The notes under the pieces: model-generated
Database searches by the model: none
What the model saw: the letters and a program-made list of their open reading frames with translations, nothing else
Told to the model about the DNA's origin: nothing
Position numbers and translations under genes: made by a program
Assembly (NCBI GenBank): GCA_041398225.1
Contig: JAWKVD010000004.1
Coordinates: 62,001-126,000 of the forward strand
Reading direction: 5' to 3'
Length of the DNA stretch: 64,000 nt
DNA from: JAWKVD01 sp041398225
Lineage (GTDB): Bacteria > Pseudomonadota > Alphaproteobacteria > Caulobacterales > Hyphomonadaceae
Shown here: positions 7,099 to 15,882 of the stretch, one piece after another
How the letters are laid out: every line of letters starts with the position of its first letter
Numbering within the stretch: the first letter of the stretch is position 1

Positions 7099-8025
7099 GT
7101 GCCCATCCGAATTGCAGAAGATCTTCCGGCGCGGGAAGTGCTGGTGCGCGAAGGCGTGATGGTTCTCGACGCGACCGAGGCCGCGCGCCAGGACATTCGT
7201 CCGCTGCAGATCGGTCTGCTGAACCTGATGCCGAACAAGATCCGCACGGAGACGCAGTTCGCGCGGCTCCTGGGCTCGACCCCGCTGCAGATCGATCTGA
7301 CCCTGCTGCGGGTCGGCGGTCACAACCCGCGCAACACGCCGGAAGACCATCTCATCGCCTTCTACAATACGTGGGAGGAGGTCGCCGATCGCAAGTTTGA
7401 CGGCCTCATCGTCACCGGGGCGCCGGTGGAGACGCTGCCCTATGAAGAGGTGACGTATTGGGACGAGCTGCGGCGCATCTTCGAGTGGACGCGCACGAAT
7501 GTGCACTCAACTTTTTCGATCTGCTGGGGCGCCATGGCGGGGCTGCAGCACTTCCACGGCGTTCCCAAGCACACGCTCGAGAAGAAGGCGTTCGGGGTCT
7601 TCCCGCATGTCAACCGCCACCCCACATCGCCCTACCTCGCGGGCTTCTCGGATGAGCTGAACCTGTGCGTATCGCGCTGGACCGACATTCGGCGCCAGGA
7701 CATTTCGCCGTCCTCCGGGCTCGATATCCTGCTGGAGTCGCGCCAGACGGGCCTTTGTCTTCTGTCGGAGGCCGAGGGCAATCGCCTCTACATGCTCAAT
7801 CACGTCGAGTACGATTCAACCTCCTTGTCGGAGGAGTATTTCCGCGATGTGGCCAACGGGACGGCGATCAACATTCCCTTCGGCTATTTCCCGGACGACA
7901 ATCCGGAAAATCCGCCGCTGAACCGTTGGCGCAGCCACGCCTTCCTGTTGTTCGGGAACTGGATCAACCAAGTCTACCAGTCGACGCCGTTCGACATTTC
8001 CAGAATTGGTCAGGGCGTTCGCTAG
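7099..8025 (+). CDS. metA: Homoserine O-acetyltransferase (MetA family)
   Basis: A 308-residue protein of usual MetA length. It acylates homoserine, the first committed step of methionine synthesis. The nucleophile is Cys142 in SICWGAMAG; NHVEYD near 233-238 supplies the catalytic His/Glu. Residue 111 (GAPVE) is Glu: in characterised MetA proteins Glu111 goes with acetyl-CoA and Gly111 with succinyl-CoA, so acetylation is predicted. The start is GTG 7099 with AGGGGAAG (7086-7093) upstream. Expression is expected to fall when SAM is high, through the SAM-II element. Followed by a triple repeat and a strong terminator hairpin. Confidence 0.93.
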   Translation: MPIRIAEDLPAREVLVREGVMVLDATEAARQDIRPLQIGLLNLMPNKIRTETQFARLLGSTPLQIDLTLLRVGGHNPRNTPEDHLIAFYNTWEEVADRKFDGLIVTGAPVETLPYEEVTYWDELRRIFEWTRTNVHSTFSICWGAMAGLQHFHGVPKHTLEKKAFGVFPHVNRHPTSPYLAGFSDELNLCVSRWTDIRRQDISPSSGLDILLESRQTGLCLLSEAEGNRLYMLNHVEYDSTSLSEEYFRDVANGTAINIPFGYFPDDNPENPPLNRWRSHAFLLFGNWINQVYQSTPFDISRIGQGVR

Positions 8026-8067
8026 GATCTCGACGCCGGTTTTGCTCAGCGGCGGGCCACAAAAAAG

Positions 8068-8115
8068 CGAATGGCCTGAAAAACGAATGGTCTGAAAAAC
8101 GAATGGCCTGAAAAG
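8068..8115. repeat. Three tandem 16-bp repeats
   Basis: Three head-to-tail copies of CGAATGGCCTGAAAAA: 8068-8083, 8084-8099 (one C to T change) and 8100-8115 (last base G). They lie between the metA stop and the hairpin at 8119. The near identity of units points to recent slippage-type expansion. No coding role was found. Confidence 0.9.
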
Positions 8116-8118
8116 CGA

Positions 8119-8145
8119 AGGGGCGGAACCGCTGGTTCCGCCCCT
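8119..8145. terminator. Bidirectional terminator between metA and ctrA
   Basis: Perfect 12-bp stem AGGGGCGGAACC / GGTTCCGCCCCT with a GCT loop. On the plus strand it is followed by CCTTTG; on the minus strand by a CTTTTC tract. It separates convergent metA and ctrA and can serve both. Confidence 0.85.
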
Positions 8146-8177
8146 CCTTTGTCGGGTCAGTGCCGGTGGGGCGCCAG

Positions 8178-8879
8178 TCAGGCGGCCTGTTCGGCGACGC
8201 GCGGGTCCGGATCGCGCAGCACATAGCCGCGCCCCCAGACCGTCTCGATGAAGTGGTCCCCGCCGGTCGCCTGCGCGAGCTTCTTGCGAAGTTTGCAGAT
8301 GAACACGTCGATGATCTTGAGTTCCGGTTCGTCCATGCCGCCATAGAGATGGTTGAGGAACATCTCCTTGGTGAGCGTCGTTCCCTTGCGCAGGGAGAGC
8401 AGCTCAAACATCTGATATTCCTTGCCGGTCAGGTGCACGCGCTGACCGTTCACCTCCACCGTCTTGGCGTCGAGGTTCACGATGATGTCGCCGGTGCGGA
8501 TGACGCTTTCGGCGTGGCCTTTCGAGCGACGGACGATCGCCGTGATGCGGGCCACCAACTCGTCCTTGTTGAACGGTTTGGTCAGGTAGTCGTCGGCGCC
8601 GAAGCCGAGCGTCTTGACCTTCGCTTCGATGTCCGGGTTGCCGGACAGGATCAGCACCGGAGTGTTGATGCGCGACATGCGAAGCTGCTTCAGCACGTCG
8701 TATCCGGAGATGTCGGGCAGGCCGAGGTCCAGAATGATCAAGTCGTACTCGTACACCTTGCCGAGGTCCACGCCCTCTTCGCCGGTGTCGGTGGTGAACA
8801 CGTTGAACCCGGCTGCCTTCAGCATCAGTTCAACGCTGCGTGCGATCTGATCGTCGTCTTCGATCAAAAGGACTCGCAT
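8178..8879 (-). CDS. ctrA: Cell-cycle master regulator CtrA
   Basis: A 233-residue OmpR-type response regulator. The receiver starts MRVLLIEDDD with acidic residues 8-10, and the phospho-acceptor is Asp51 in LIILDLGLPD. The KPF motif (about 102-104) and a winged-helix DNA-binding domain with LTGKEYQMFELLSLRKG and HLYGGMDEPELKIIDVFICKLRKKL are diagnostic of CtrA. The last residues are Ala-Ala, as in Caulobacter CtrA, where this tail is needed for ClpXP degradation. CtrA~P controls division, flagellar and pilus genes and represses replication initiation in Caulobacter. Transcribed away from fliI through a shared regulatory region rich in GANTC sites; ends at the 8119 hairpin. Confidence 0.97.
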   Translation of the reverse strand: MRVLLIEDDDQIARSVELMLKAAGFNVFTTDTGEEGVDLGKVYEYDLIILDLGLPDISGYDVLKQLRMSRINTPVLILSGNPDIEAKVKTLGFGADDYLTKPFNKDELVARITAIVRRSKGHAESVIRTGDIIVNLDAKTVEVNGQRVHLTGKEYQMFELLSLRKGTTLTKEMFLNHLYGGMDEPELKIIDVFICKLRKKLAQATGGDHFIETVWGRGYVLRDPDPRVAEQAA

Positions 8880-9165
8880 TAGACCTCTCCCGAATCGACC
8901 CGCATTGCGGCGGCGTCATTTACCATCGCAGTCTTCGTAAGAATGGTTAACGAAGAACGAATCAGTGCCCGCAGATTCTTACTGGCGAGTGGCTGAACTG
9001 CGGATTCAGCAACGATTTGATTGACGTTAACCGTGATTCTTTCGCGTCGAAAGGGAAAAAGGCCAATGCTTGCGTGAATGCAATTCATCACCTGTTAGCA
9101 ATCCCGGTCATCACTGTTCATAGACTGATTTGCATACTCTTAGAGTTTCCCAGGGAAGCGATTAG
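8880..9165. promoter_or_regulatory. Divergent ctrA / fliI control region
   Basis: Holds both promoters. Five GANTC sites, the CcrM methylation target, lie in 148 bp: 8892-8896, 8959-8963, 8974-8978, 9003-9007 and 9035-9039. ATGGTTAA at 8943-8950 is the complement of TTAACCAT, a described CtrA half-site motif, and TTAACCGT (9027-9034) is one base off it on the plus strand. In Caulobacter a GANTC in the ctrA P1 promoter makes it sensitive to methylation state and CtrA autoregulates. The same logic is inferred here. Confidence 0.7.
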
Positions 9166-10584
9166 ATGCTCTCCGCAGCCATACGTGACATCAAATCCAT
9201 CGAGCGCGTGCGCCATGAAGGCCGCATCGTGGGGATTGAAGGGCTGCGGATTGAGGCGGCTGGTCCGCGCGAAGCTCTGCGGCTCGGATCTTCGGTTCGT
9301 TTCGAACGGCCGGACGGGCCTCGCGGAGAGCTGGTGGGGTTCAAGGGCGAACACGCCATCATTCTCGCCAATGACGATCTCGATGGTTTGTCGCCGGGAT
9401 CGCCGGTCTACTTCTCCACTGGCGTCGATGTGGTGCGTCCGTGCGACGGCTGGCTGGGGCGTGTCATCAACGCGTTCGGCGAACCGCTCGACGGCAAGGG
9501 CCCGCTGATACACGGCGAGCGCATGCGTCCGGTGCGAGCGGCCGCTCCCAATCCGCAGGCGCGCGCGCGCGTCGATCAAAGGATGGCGCTGGGCGTGCGC
9601 GCCATGGATGTTTTCGCGCCCTGCGCGCAGGGGCAGAGGCTTGGCCTGTTCGCGGGCTCGGGCGTCGGCAAATCAACGCTGATGTCGATGCTGGCACGCA
9701 ACGCCGAGGCGGACGTGGTCGTCATCGGATTGATCGGCGAACGCGGACGCGAAGTGCGTGAGTTTGTCGAGGACACGCTGGGACCGGAGGGGCTTGCCCG
9801 GTCGGTCGTGGTTACGGCGACCTCCGATGAGGCGGCTCCGAGCCGTCGCCGCGCCGCATGGCTCACGCTGGCTGTGGCCGAACACTTTCGCGACGCCGGC
9901 AAGCGCGTGGTCTGCTTCCTCGATAGCGTAACCCGCTTCGCGATGGCGCAGCGCGAGATCGGGCTTGCCGCGGGCGAGCCCCCCACGACGCGGGGCTACA
10001 CGCCTTCGGTGTTCGCGGAACTGCCGAAATTGCTGGAACGTGCGGGCCCCGGGCCGATCGCAGCTCCCGGCGCGCCGCAGGGCTCGATCACCGGTCTGTT
10101 CACCGTGCTCGTCGACGGCGACGACCATAACGAGCCGGTATCCGATGCTGTGCGCGGGATTCTGGACGGTCACATCACGCTGTCGCGTGCGGTCGCCGAG
10201 AGGGGACGTTTCCCGGCGGTCGACGTGTTGAAATCGATCTCGCGCCTCAACCAGATCCTTCTTGGCGATGCCGAACGAGAGCTAGCCGTCCGGGCGCGCC
10301 GGCTGATGTCGCTCTACTCCAATATGGAAGAGCTGGTTCGTATCGGCGCCTATGCGCGCGGGGCCGACCCGGAAGTCGACGAAGCCGTGCGCCTGCATCC
10401 GCAGCTCGAAGCGTTCCTGGCGCAGGGCGTCGGCGAGCGTATCGATCCTGCTGAAGCGTTCGCCGCCTTGGCCCAGATACTCGGTCCGCAGGCCCAGCCT
10501 CAGGCGGTCGCGCCGGTGCAGCCCGCCCAGAAGGCTCCGCAGGTTCAAACGCAACGGCCCCCGGGTCAGGCGGCCAGGGCGTGA
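9166..10584 (+). CDS. fliI: Flagellar export ATPase FliI
   Basis: A 472-residue ATPase related to F1-beta. It powers the flagellar type III export gate together with FliH and FliJ. Walker A is GSGVGKST at 164-171; GERGREVREF follows at about 192; CFLDSVTRFAMAQREI is the Walker B region, and LAAGEPPTTRGYTPSVF is the conserved catalytic-interface segment. The C-terminal tail (from about 440) is Gln/Pro-rich and low-complexity, beyond the normal end of the family. First gene of fliI-fliJ (8 bp apart), divergent from ctrA; CtrA-like half-sites and GANTC sites in the promoter fit an early flagellar class gene. Confidence 0.96.
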   Translation: MLSAAIRDIKSIERVRHEGRIVGIEGLRIEAAGPREALRLGSSVRFERPDGPRGELVGFKGEHAIILANDDLDGLSPGSPVYFSTGVDVVRPCDGWLGRVINAFGEPLDGKGPLIHGERMRPVRAAAPNPQARARVDQRMALGVRAMDVFAPCAQGQRLGLFAGSGVGKSTLMSMLARNAEADVVVIGLIGERGREVREFVEDTLGPEGLARSVVVTATSDEAAPSRRRAAWLTLAVAEHFRDAGKRVVCFLDSVTRFAMAQREIGLAAGEPPTTRGYTPSVFAELPKLLERAGPGPIAAPGAPQGSITGLFTVLVDGDDHNEPVSDAVRGILDGHITLSRAVAERGRFPAVDVLKSISRLNQILLGDAERELAVRARRLMSLYSNMEELVRIGAYARGADPEVDEAVRLHPQLEAFLAQGVGERIDPAEAFAALAQILGPQAQPQAVAPVQPAQKAPQVQTQRPPGQAARA

Positions 10585-10592
10585 TCTGAGAC

Positions 10593-11003
10593 ATGCGAAC
10601 GCTCGAAACCCTTCAGAAGCTCGCGCAGCGCCGGCTCGACGAAGTCACGCTGGAGGTCGCCTCGGCGACGGCGCGCATAGCGGAAGCGCGCGAGGAGATG
10701 GAGGAGCTGCGCAGGCGTGAACGCGCCGAGATCGCCGCAGCGATGTCGCATCCGGAATTCTACGGTTCCCTGCCTGCCTTTCGGGGTAGGGTGGCCGAGA
10801 AAAGCCGCGCTCTGCAGACCCGCATCGACGAAATCGAGGCGTCGCTCCAACTGGTGCGTGCAAGGCAGGCGGACGCGTATCGCGAGAAGTCGAAGTTCGA
10901 GCAGCTGATCGAGACGCGCGCCATCCGCGCAGCGGAGGAAGAGGCGGCCCGCGATCAGGCGCGGCTCGACGAAGCCGCTATTTCCCGGGCCAACCGTACC
11001 TAG
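10593..11003 (+). CDS. fliJ: Flagellar export chaperone-type protein FliJ
   Basis: A 136-residue, strongly charged protein predicted to be almost all coiled coil (LAQRRLDEVTLEVASATARI, then EEMEELRRRERAEI). Length, helicity and position directly after fliI mark it as FliJ, the central stalk of the FliI hexamer that couples ATP hydrolysis to the FlhA gate. Sequence identity in this family is always low, so the call relies on context. Downstream is an unrelated secreted protein gene with its own ribosome site. Confidence 0.85.
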   Translation: MRTLETLQKLAQRRLDEVTLEVASATARIAEAREEMEELRRRERAEIAAAMSHPEFYGSLPAFRGRVAEKSRALQTRIDEIEASLQLVRARQADAYREKSKFEQLIETRAIRAAEEEAARDQARLDEAAISRANRT

Positions 11004-11123
11004 CGTCAGCCGGACGGCTCGCGCAGCAGTGAACGTCGGCGCATTGTGCATCTTCTCTCCGACCGATACGCCTGCATGATGTGGCGAGGCGGCCGAAACG
11101 AGCCGCCCGACGGGGAGAGGCGA

Positions 11124-12068
11124 ATGATCTTGCGCAGCTTTTACGCGGCGGTCCTGTATACCGGCCTGGCGCTAGTTCCCGCGACGGCGTTCGCCCAGAC
11201 CGGAGCGCCGGTCGCATCGCAGGCGGATATCCCGAGAACAGGGGACGGCCATCCCGACTTTCAGGGCGTGTGGGCGAGCCGGTGGCTGACGCCGGTCGAG
11301 CGTCCAGCCGATGCAACCGCGCTGGTCGCCTCTCCGGATGAGGCGCAACGACTGGTCCGGCTTATTCTCGAACGCGCGGCGAACCCCGCGCAAATGGATC
11401 CGGAGCTGGCGTTTCCCGAAGGGAACTCGCTCGCAAAGGTGCGCGGGGAATACCGCACCTCGCTGGTTGTCGAGCCGTCCGACGGAAAGTTGCCGTTTCG
11501 CGACGCCGGGCGCCGTGCGCTGCGTGCGTATATCTCGGGAGCAGACAATCCGGAGCAGCGCATGACCACCGAGCGGTGCCTGGGCGGCACCGGCTGGGCG
11601 CCGCTTCAAATCCGGACGGCGTCGATGCTGCGGCGGTTCGTTCAGACCGACGATCACGTGGTCATCCATTCCGAGGCCTATAGCGATTTGCGCATCATCC
11701 CGATCGGCGGCGCATGGCAGCCTGACGCCATTCGTCCGCCGACCGGCGATTCAATCGCGCATTGGGAGGGCGATGCGCTGGTCGTGGACACGCGCAATTT
11801 CGACGAGGGCATGGCGACCCACGGCATTGTCACCGTGCTGTCTCCGGATGCGCGGATCACCGAGCGGTTCGAATACGCTTCGCCGGACGAGTTGGTCTAT
11901 CGCTATACGGTCAACGATCCCGCCTACTATTCCGAGCCGTGGACGGCTGAATATTCCTTCGTGCGCACCAGAGACGAGATCTACGAGTTCGCCTGCCATG
12001 AAGGGAACTACTCCCTCACGCACATGCTCGCGGCGGCGCGCGCCACGGATCGTGTCGCTTTGCGCTGA
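11124..12068 (+). CDS. Secreted protein of unknown function
   Basis: A 314-residue protein with a cleavable signal peptide (MILRSFYAAVLYTGLALVPATAFAQ, cleavage after AFA). The mature protein starts with a TGDGHPDFQGVWASRWLTP segment, common in uncharacterised secreted proteins of environmental bacteria; ERCLGG and FACHEGNYSL near residues 150 and 290 hold its cysteines. No catalytic motif was recognised. GGGGAGAGG just before ATG 11124 decides the start; the upstream in-frame ATG at 11046 would bury the signal peptide. It faces the S9 peptidase gene, with only 4 bp between their stops. Confidence 0.65.
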   Translation: MILRSFYAAVLYTGLALVPATAFAQTGAPVASQADIPRTGDGHPDFQGVWASRWLTPVERPADATALVASPDEAQRLVRLILERAANPAQMDPELAFPEGNSLAKVRGEYRTSLVVEPSDGKLPFRDAGRRALRAYISGADNPEQRMTTERCLGGTGWAPLQIRTASMLRRFVQTDDHVVIHSEAYSDLRIIPIGGAWQPDAIRPPTGDSIAHWEGDALVVDTRNFDEGMATHGIVTVLSPDARITERFEYASPDELVYRYTVNDPAYYSEPWTAEYSFVRTRDEIYEFACHEGNYSLTHMLAAARATDRVALR

Positions 12069-12072
12069 TCCG

Positions 12073-14082
12073 CTATTGGGCGACAGGCGCGGGGTTCAGA
12101 TTCGTTGCGAGGAAGTCGGCGAGCGCGCTCAGCATCGTCACTCGGCTGGCGTTGTCGACGAGCGAGTGATCATCGCCCCTGATCTTGATGAAGGTGACGT
12201 CCTTGCTGGCGTTGCGTAGCGCCTTTTCCATGCGGATGCTCTGCTCGGGGTCGACCACCGTATCGTCGGTTCCATGGACCAGTAGCACGGGCGCCTGAAA
12301 ATTATCGGCGAGCCGGGCGGGCGAAGCGGCGTCCATCCTGTCGCGATCCGCCGACGGATCGCCGATATTGCGCTCCCAATATGCGACCGTTTGCGAGTCG
12401 CCGCCGTGGTTGGAGCGCTCCCAGTTCAGCATCGCGCGCAAATCCGAAACGCCGGCGATAGACGCCACGCAGCGGTATTTGTCAGGCGTCAGAGCGCCGC
12501 CGGCCAGCGCTGCGTATCCGCCATAGCTCCAGCCGACGATGCAGACGCGTTTCGGATCGGCCCACCCCATGTGAACCATCGCCTCCAGCCCGTCCGTTAT
12601 GTCGTCCTGCATCTTGCCGCCCCATTCGCCGCGCCCGGCGTTGCGAAACGCCGCGCCGAAACCGGCGGAGCCGCGGAAATTGGGTTGCAGAACCATATAG
12701 CCTTGATTGGCTATGAACTGGGCCAGCCAGTCCCAGCCCAGCTGATCGTAGGCTTGGGGGCCTCCATGGGGCAGAACGACCAAAGGCAGGTTCTTGCGCG
12801 TTTCCTCGGTTGAGCCTGTCGGCCAGGTCAGCACCGCTGAAATGGTGAGCCCGTCGCGCGCCGGGTACTCGATTGCGAACGTTTCTCCGACGTCCTCGGG
12901 CTTGATGTCCGGGCGTACCGTGGCGATCGACTGCACGGTGGCCGTCCTAGCGTCGTACACCATATAGCGTTGCGCCTGCGCGCCGCCCTCGACGAAGAAC
13001 AAGAGTTTCGAAAAATCGTCGGTCCAGGAATCCAGCCATATCGACGAGGCGGGGAGCGCCTCTTGCGTGTTCGCGATCGCTTTCGTCAATGCGGGATCGA
13101 GCATTTCGTAGGTCGGGCGGATGCCAGAATAGCGGACGCCGAGGATCTTGCGGTTCACGTCCATGATCACCGCGTCGACGTCCCGATCCTCCTTTCCGAA
13201 GATGGGTCCGGTGACCGATCCATCGTTCAAAGACATCTCGTAGATCGACATGTATCCGCTTTCGTCGTCGTCCGAGAGGATCAGGTTTCCGGAAGGCGAC
13301 AGGCCGATGATTGAGGTGGCGGGCAGCACCGTGTCCGCCTGAAAGATCGCCTCCCGGTCTTTGGACTGATAGTTGCGCACCTCGTGGCGCTTGTTTTTCA
13401 CGCTGTGGTCCTCGCGGACGACCGCTTCACCCTTGTTGTTCATGATCCAGTCGATGGTGTCGGATTGCCCCTTGAAACCGGGCTTCACGCGGCCACGACC
13501 TGTCTCCAGATCGACAAACACGACGTCCTTGTGCGGATCGGAGCCGACCGATCCCATATAGGCGGGCATGTAGACGTGCCGGCCGTCCGGATCGACGGCG
13601 ATGATCTGACCCAAACCGGATTGCGCGGGGTAGATGCCGGGGGTCCCCTTCAGAAGTTGCCGAATTTTCCCCGTATCGAGATTGATCGCGAACGCCGCCG
13701 AGGCTTCCCATTTGCCGCGGAACATCCAGTTCGAGGCCGTCTTCGAGACGACGAGAACGACGTAATCCTTGGACAGGAAACTGACGTCATGTGTGCGCAG
13801 GTCGCCGACGCGCACGATCGGTCGAGCCTTTGCGGTTGCGAAGTCATAGACGAACAGCGTGTCCTCGTTGTTGATCATCGAGAGATAGGCAAGCTGTTTG
13901 CCGTCCGGCGACAGTTCGGCGTTGTGCACCAACGGGGTTTCGCCGAACGCTTCGACAGGCGGTTTGGCGACGGCCGCCGGCGTCGCAAGCAGCCCCAGCG
14001 CCACGCATCCCGCCAGCCACGCCGTCAGGCGTCCGAGCAACGTCACGCGCGTCGACGCCTGGGAGTGACTTGATCTTTTCAT
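12073..14082 (-). CDS. S9-family serine peptidase (prolyl oligopeptidase / acylaminoacyl-peptidase type)
   Basis: A 669-residue protein. A signal-like hydrophobic segment (LTAWLAGCVALGLLATPAAVA, residues about 20-40) suggests export. Residues 50-400 are a beta-propeller-like region (NAELSPDGKQLAYLS opening). The C-terminal catalytic alpha/beta-hydrolase shows LVVLPHGGPQAYD, the nucleophile motif VGWSYGGYAAL (GxSxGG, Ser), VLLVHGTDDTVV (Asp) and RGDDHSL (His). It likely cleaves short oligopeptides in the envelope. Start MKRSSH at 14082 is chosen; a GTG 15 bases upstream is also open. A run of nine C at 14116-14124 lies in its upstream region. Confidence 0.87.
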   Translation of the reverse strand: MKRSSHSQASTRVTLLGRLTAWLAGCVALGLLATPAAVAKPPVEAFGETPLVHNAELSPDGKQLAYLSMINNEDTLFVYDFATAKARPIVRVGDLRTHDVSFLSKDYVVLVVSKTASNWMFRGKWEASAAFAINLDTGKIRQLLKGTPGIYPAQSGLGQIIAVDPDGRHVYMPAYMGSVGSDPHKDVVFVDLETGRGRVKPGFKGQSDTIDWIMNNKGEAVVREDHSVKNKRHEVRNYQSKDREAIFQADTVLPATSIIGLSPSGNLILSDDDESGYMSIYEMSLNDGSVTGPIFGKEDRDVDAVIMDVNRKILGVRYSGIRPTYEMLDPALTKAIANTQEALPASSIWLDSWTDDFSKLLFFVEGGAQAQRYMVYDARTATVQSIATVRPDIKPEDVGETFAIEYPARDGLTISAVLTWPTGSTEETRKNLPLVVLPHGGPQAYDQLGWDWLAQFIANQGYMVLQPNFRGSAGFGAAFRNAGRGEWGGKMQDDITDGLEAMVHMGWADPKRVCIVGWSYGGYAALAGGALTPDKYRCVASIAGVSDLRAMLNWERSNHGGDSQTVAYWERNIGDPSADRDRMDAASPARLADNFQAPVLLVHGTDDTVVDPEQSIRMEKALRNASKDVTFIKIRGDDHSLVDNASRVTMLSALADFLATNLNPAPVAQ

Positions 14083-14194
14083 GATGTCCCCAACCACGTT
14101 TCCCGTGGGGGACAGCCCCCCCCCCTGGAGACAAGATTACCGGTCAAGGTTCGGATGTCGAGGCGCGTGCGACCTCGCTCACGGTCAGCGCAAT

Positions 14195-14848
14195 TCAGTC
14201 CGATTTGCTGGGCCAGCGCAGCGTAATGCGTTCGCCGTCGATCTTGCGCACTTCCTCGTGCGGCGGCCCTTTGGCGCCGGTCGCGGCGGCGGCGAGGCAA
14301 AGCGGATAGAGCAGGTGCTCGGCTTTCAACAGCCGCGTGGCCAGCGTGTCCGGCGTGTCGTCCGGGCGAATGTCGATCCGGGCCTGTCCGATCACCGGGC
14401 CTTCGTCCACGCCCGCGGTTACATAGTGAACGCTGCAGCCGTGCACGGCGTCGCCCGCCGCCAGCGCCCGCGCGTGCGTGTCGACGCCGGGGTATTTGGG
14501 GAGCAGCGAGGGATGAATGTTGATCAACCGGCCTTCCCAGGCGTTCACGAACCACGGCGTCAGAACACGCATGAAGCCGGCCAGCGCCACGACCTCGACC
14601 CCGGCGAGCGTCAGTTCGGCGTCCATCGCGCGTTCGAACGCTTCGCGCTCCTTGCCGTAGGTCTTGTGGTCGATCGCGATCGCTTCAACGGACGCTGCGC
14701 GCGCCTTGTCGAGACCCGCCGCGTCCGGCCTATTCGAAATCACCAGAACCGGCTCAAGCGGCCAGGCCGGGTTCGCGGCGGCCGCAAGCAGCGCCTCCAT
14801 GTTGGAGCCGCGCCCTGAAATCAGAATGCCGAGCTTGCGGCGCTTCAC
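14195..14848 (-). CDS. purN: Phosphoribosylglycinamide formyltransferase PurN
   Basis: A 217-residue enzyme that transfers the formyl group of 10-formyl-THF to GAR, step 3 of purine synthesis. KLGILISGRGSNMEALL at the N-terminus (the substrate phosphate loop), LAGFMRVL at about 93, and NIHPSLLPKYPGVDTHARAL at about 110-130 with the catalytic His and Asn are all present. GCSVHYVTAGVDEGPVI gives the catalytic Asp. ATG overlaps the purM stop by 4 bp, so the pair is translationally coupled in a purM-purN operon. Confidence 0.96.
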   Translation of the reverse strand: MKRRKLGILISGRGSNMEALLAAAANPAWPLEPVLVISNRPDAAGLDKARAASVEAIAIDHKTYGKEREAFERAMDAELTLAGVEVVALAGFMRVLTPWFVNAWEGRLINIHPSLLPKYPGVDTHARALAAGDAVHGCSVHYVTAGVDEGPVIGQARIDIRPDDTPDTLATRLLKAEHLLYPLCLAAAATGAKGPPHEEVRKIDGERITLRWPSKSD

Positions 14849-15882
14849 GCAGCCCCCAGCTCGCCGATAACGAAGGGTTCTTCGCCCGCCTCGACCAGCG
14901 CCATGCTGACCTCGACGAGCTGCTCGGGGTCAACCGCCAGCACCATGCCGACGCCGCAATTGAAGGTTCGCCGCATCTCGGCGTCTTCAACGCCGCCGAC
15001 GTCCTGCAGCCACTGGAAGACCGGCGGCAGATTCCAGGCGGCGTAGTCGATACGCGGAATCAGATTGTCCGGCAGCATGCGCGGCGTGTTCTCGGTCAGG
15101 CCGCCGCCGGTAATATGAGCGAGGCCCTTGATCATGCTCTTGCGGATCAGCGGCAGAACCGCCTTCACATAGATGCGTGTCGGCGTCAGCAGCGCCTGAC
15201 CCAGCGATGCGCCGTCCTCGGCGAAGGGCGCGGGCGCATCCCATGCAAGACCCGAGCGCTCGACGATCCGGCGCACGAGGGAATAGCCGTTGGCGTGCGG
15301 GCCGGACGACGGCAACGCCAGCAGAACGTCTCCCTTCTTCATGTCCTGTGTGCGAGGCAGCAGCAGCGCCCGTTCCGCCGCGCCGACAGAAAATCCCGCA
15401 AGATCATAATGTCCCGCCGCATACATGCCGGGCATCTCGGCCGTTTCGCCGCCGACGAGGGCGCAACCTGCTTCGCGGCATCCCGCGGCGATCCCTTCCA
15501 CCACCTTCGCGCCCGTGCCCGGCTCAAGCTTGCCGGTCGCGAAATAGTCGAGGAAGAATAGGGGCTCGGCGCCTTGCGCCAGAATGTCGTTGACGCACAT
15601 CGCCACCAGATCGATTCCGATGGTTTCGTGTCGGCCGGTCGCGAACGCCAGCATCAGCTTGGTGCCGACGCCGTCGGTTCCGGATACCAGCACCGGGTCG
15701 TCGAACCCCGCCGCCTTGAGGTCGAACAGTCCGCCGAAGCCGCCAATCGCGCCGTCCGCGCCGGGACGGCGGGTCGAGGCGGTCAGCGGCTTGATACGGT
15801 CGACAAGTTCGTCGCCTGCGTCGATATCGACGCCGGCGTCGCGGTAGGTCAGGGGGGGAGGCTGGTTGTTCGAAGATGGCAT
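14845..15882 (-). CDS. purM: Phosphoribosylformylglycinamidine cyclo-ligase (AIR synthetase) PurM
   Basis: A 345-residue enzyme, the normal PurM length. It closes the imidazole ring of AIR, using ATP. The sequence shows LTYRDAGVDIDAGDELV, GADGAIGGFGGLFDL, DGVGTKLMLA, the D-L-V-A-M-C-V-N-D-I motif, and LVGGETAEMPGMY, in family order. First gene of purM-purN (4-bp overlap). It diverges from the DUF2066-hdaA pair; this purMN/hdaA neighbourhood recurs in Caulobacter relatives, from general knowledge. Confidence 0.96.
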   Translation of the reverse strand: MPSSNNQPPPLTYRDAGVDIDAGDELVDRIKPLTASTRRPGADGAIGGFGGLFDLKAAGFDDPVLVSGTDGVGTKLMLAFATGRHETIGIDLVAMCVNDILAQGAEPLFFLDYFATGKLEPGTGAKVVEGIAAGCREAGCALVGGETAEMPGMYAAGHYDLAGFSVGAAERALLLPRTQDMKKGDVLLALPSSGPHANGYSLVRRIVERSGLAWDAPAPFAEDGASLGQALLTPTRIYVKAVLPLIRKSMIKGLAHITGGGLTENTPRMLPDNLIPRIDYAAWNLPPVFQWLQDVGGVEDAEMRRTFNCGVGMVLAVDPEQLVEVSMALVEAGEEPFVIGELGAA

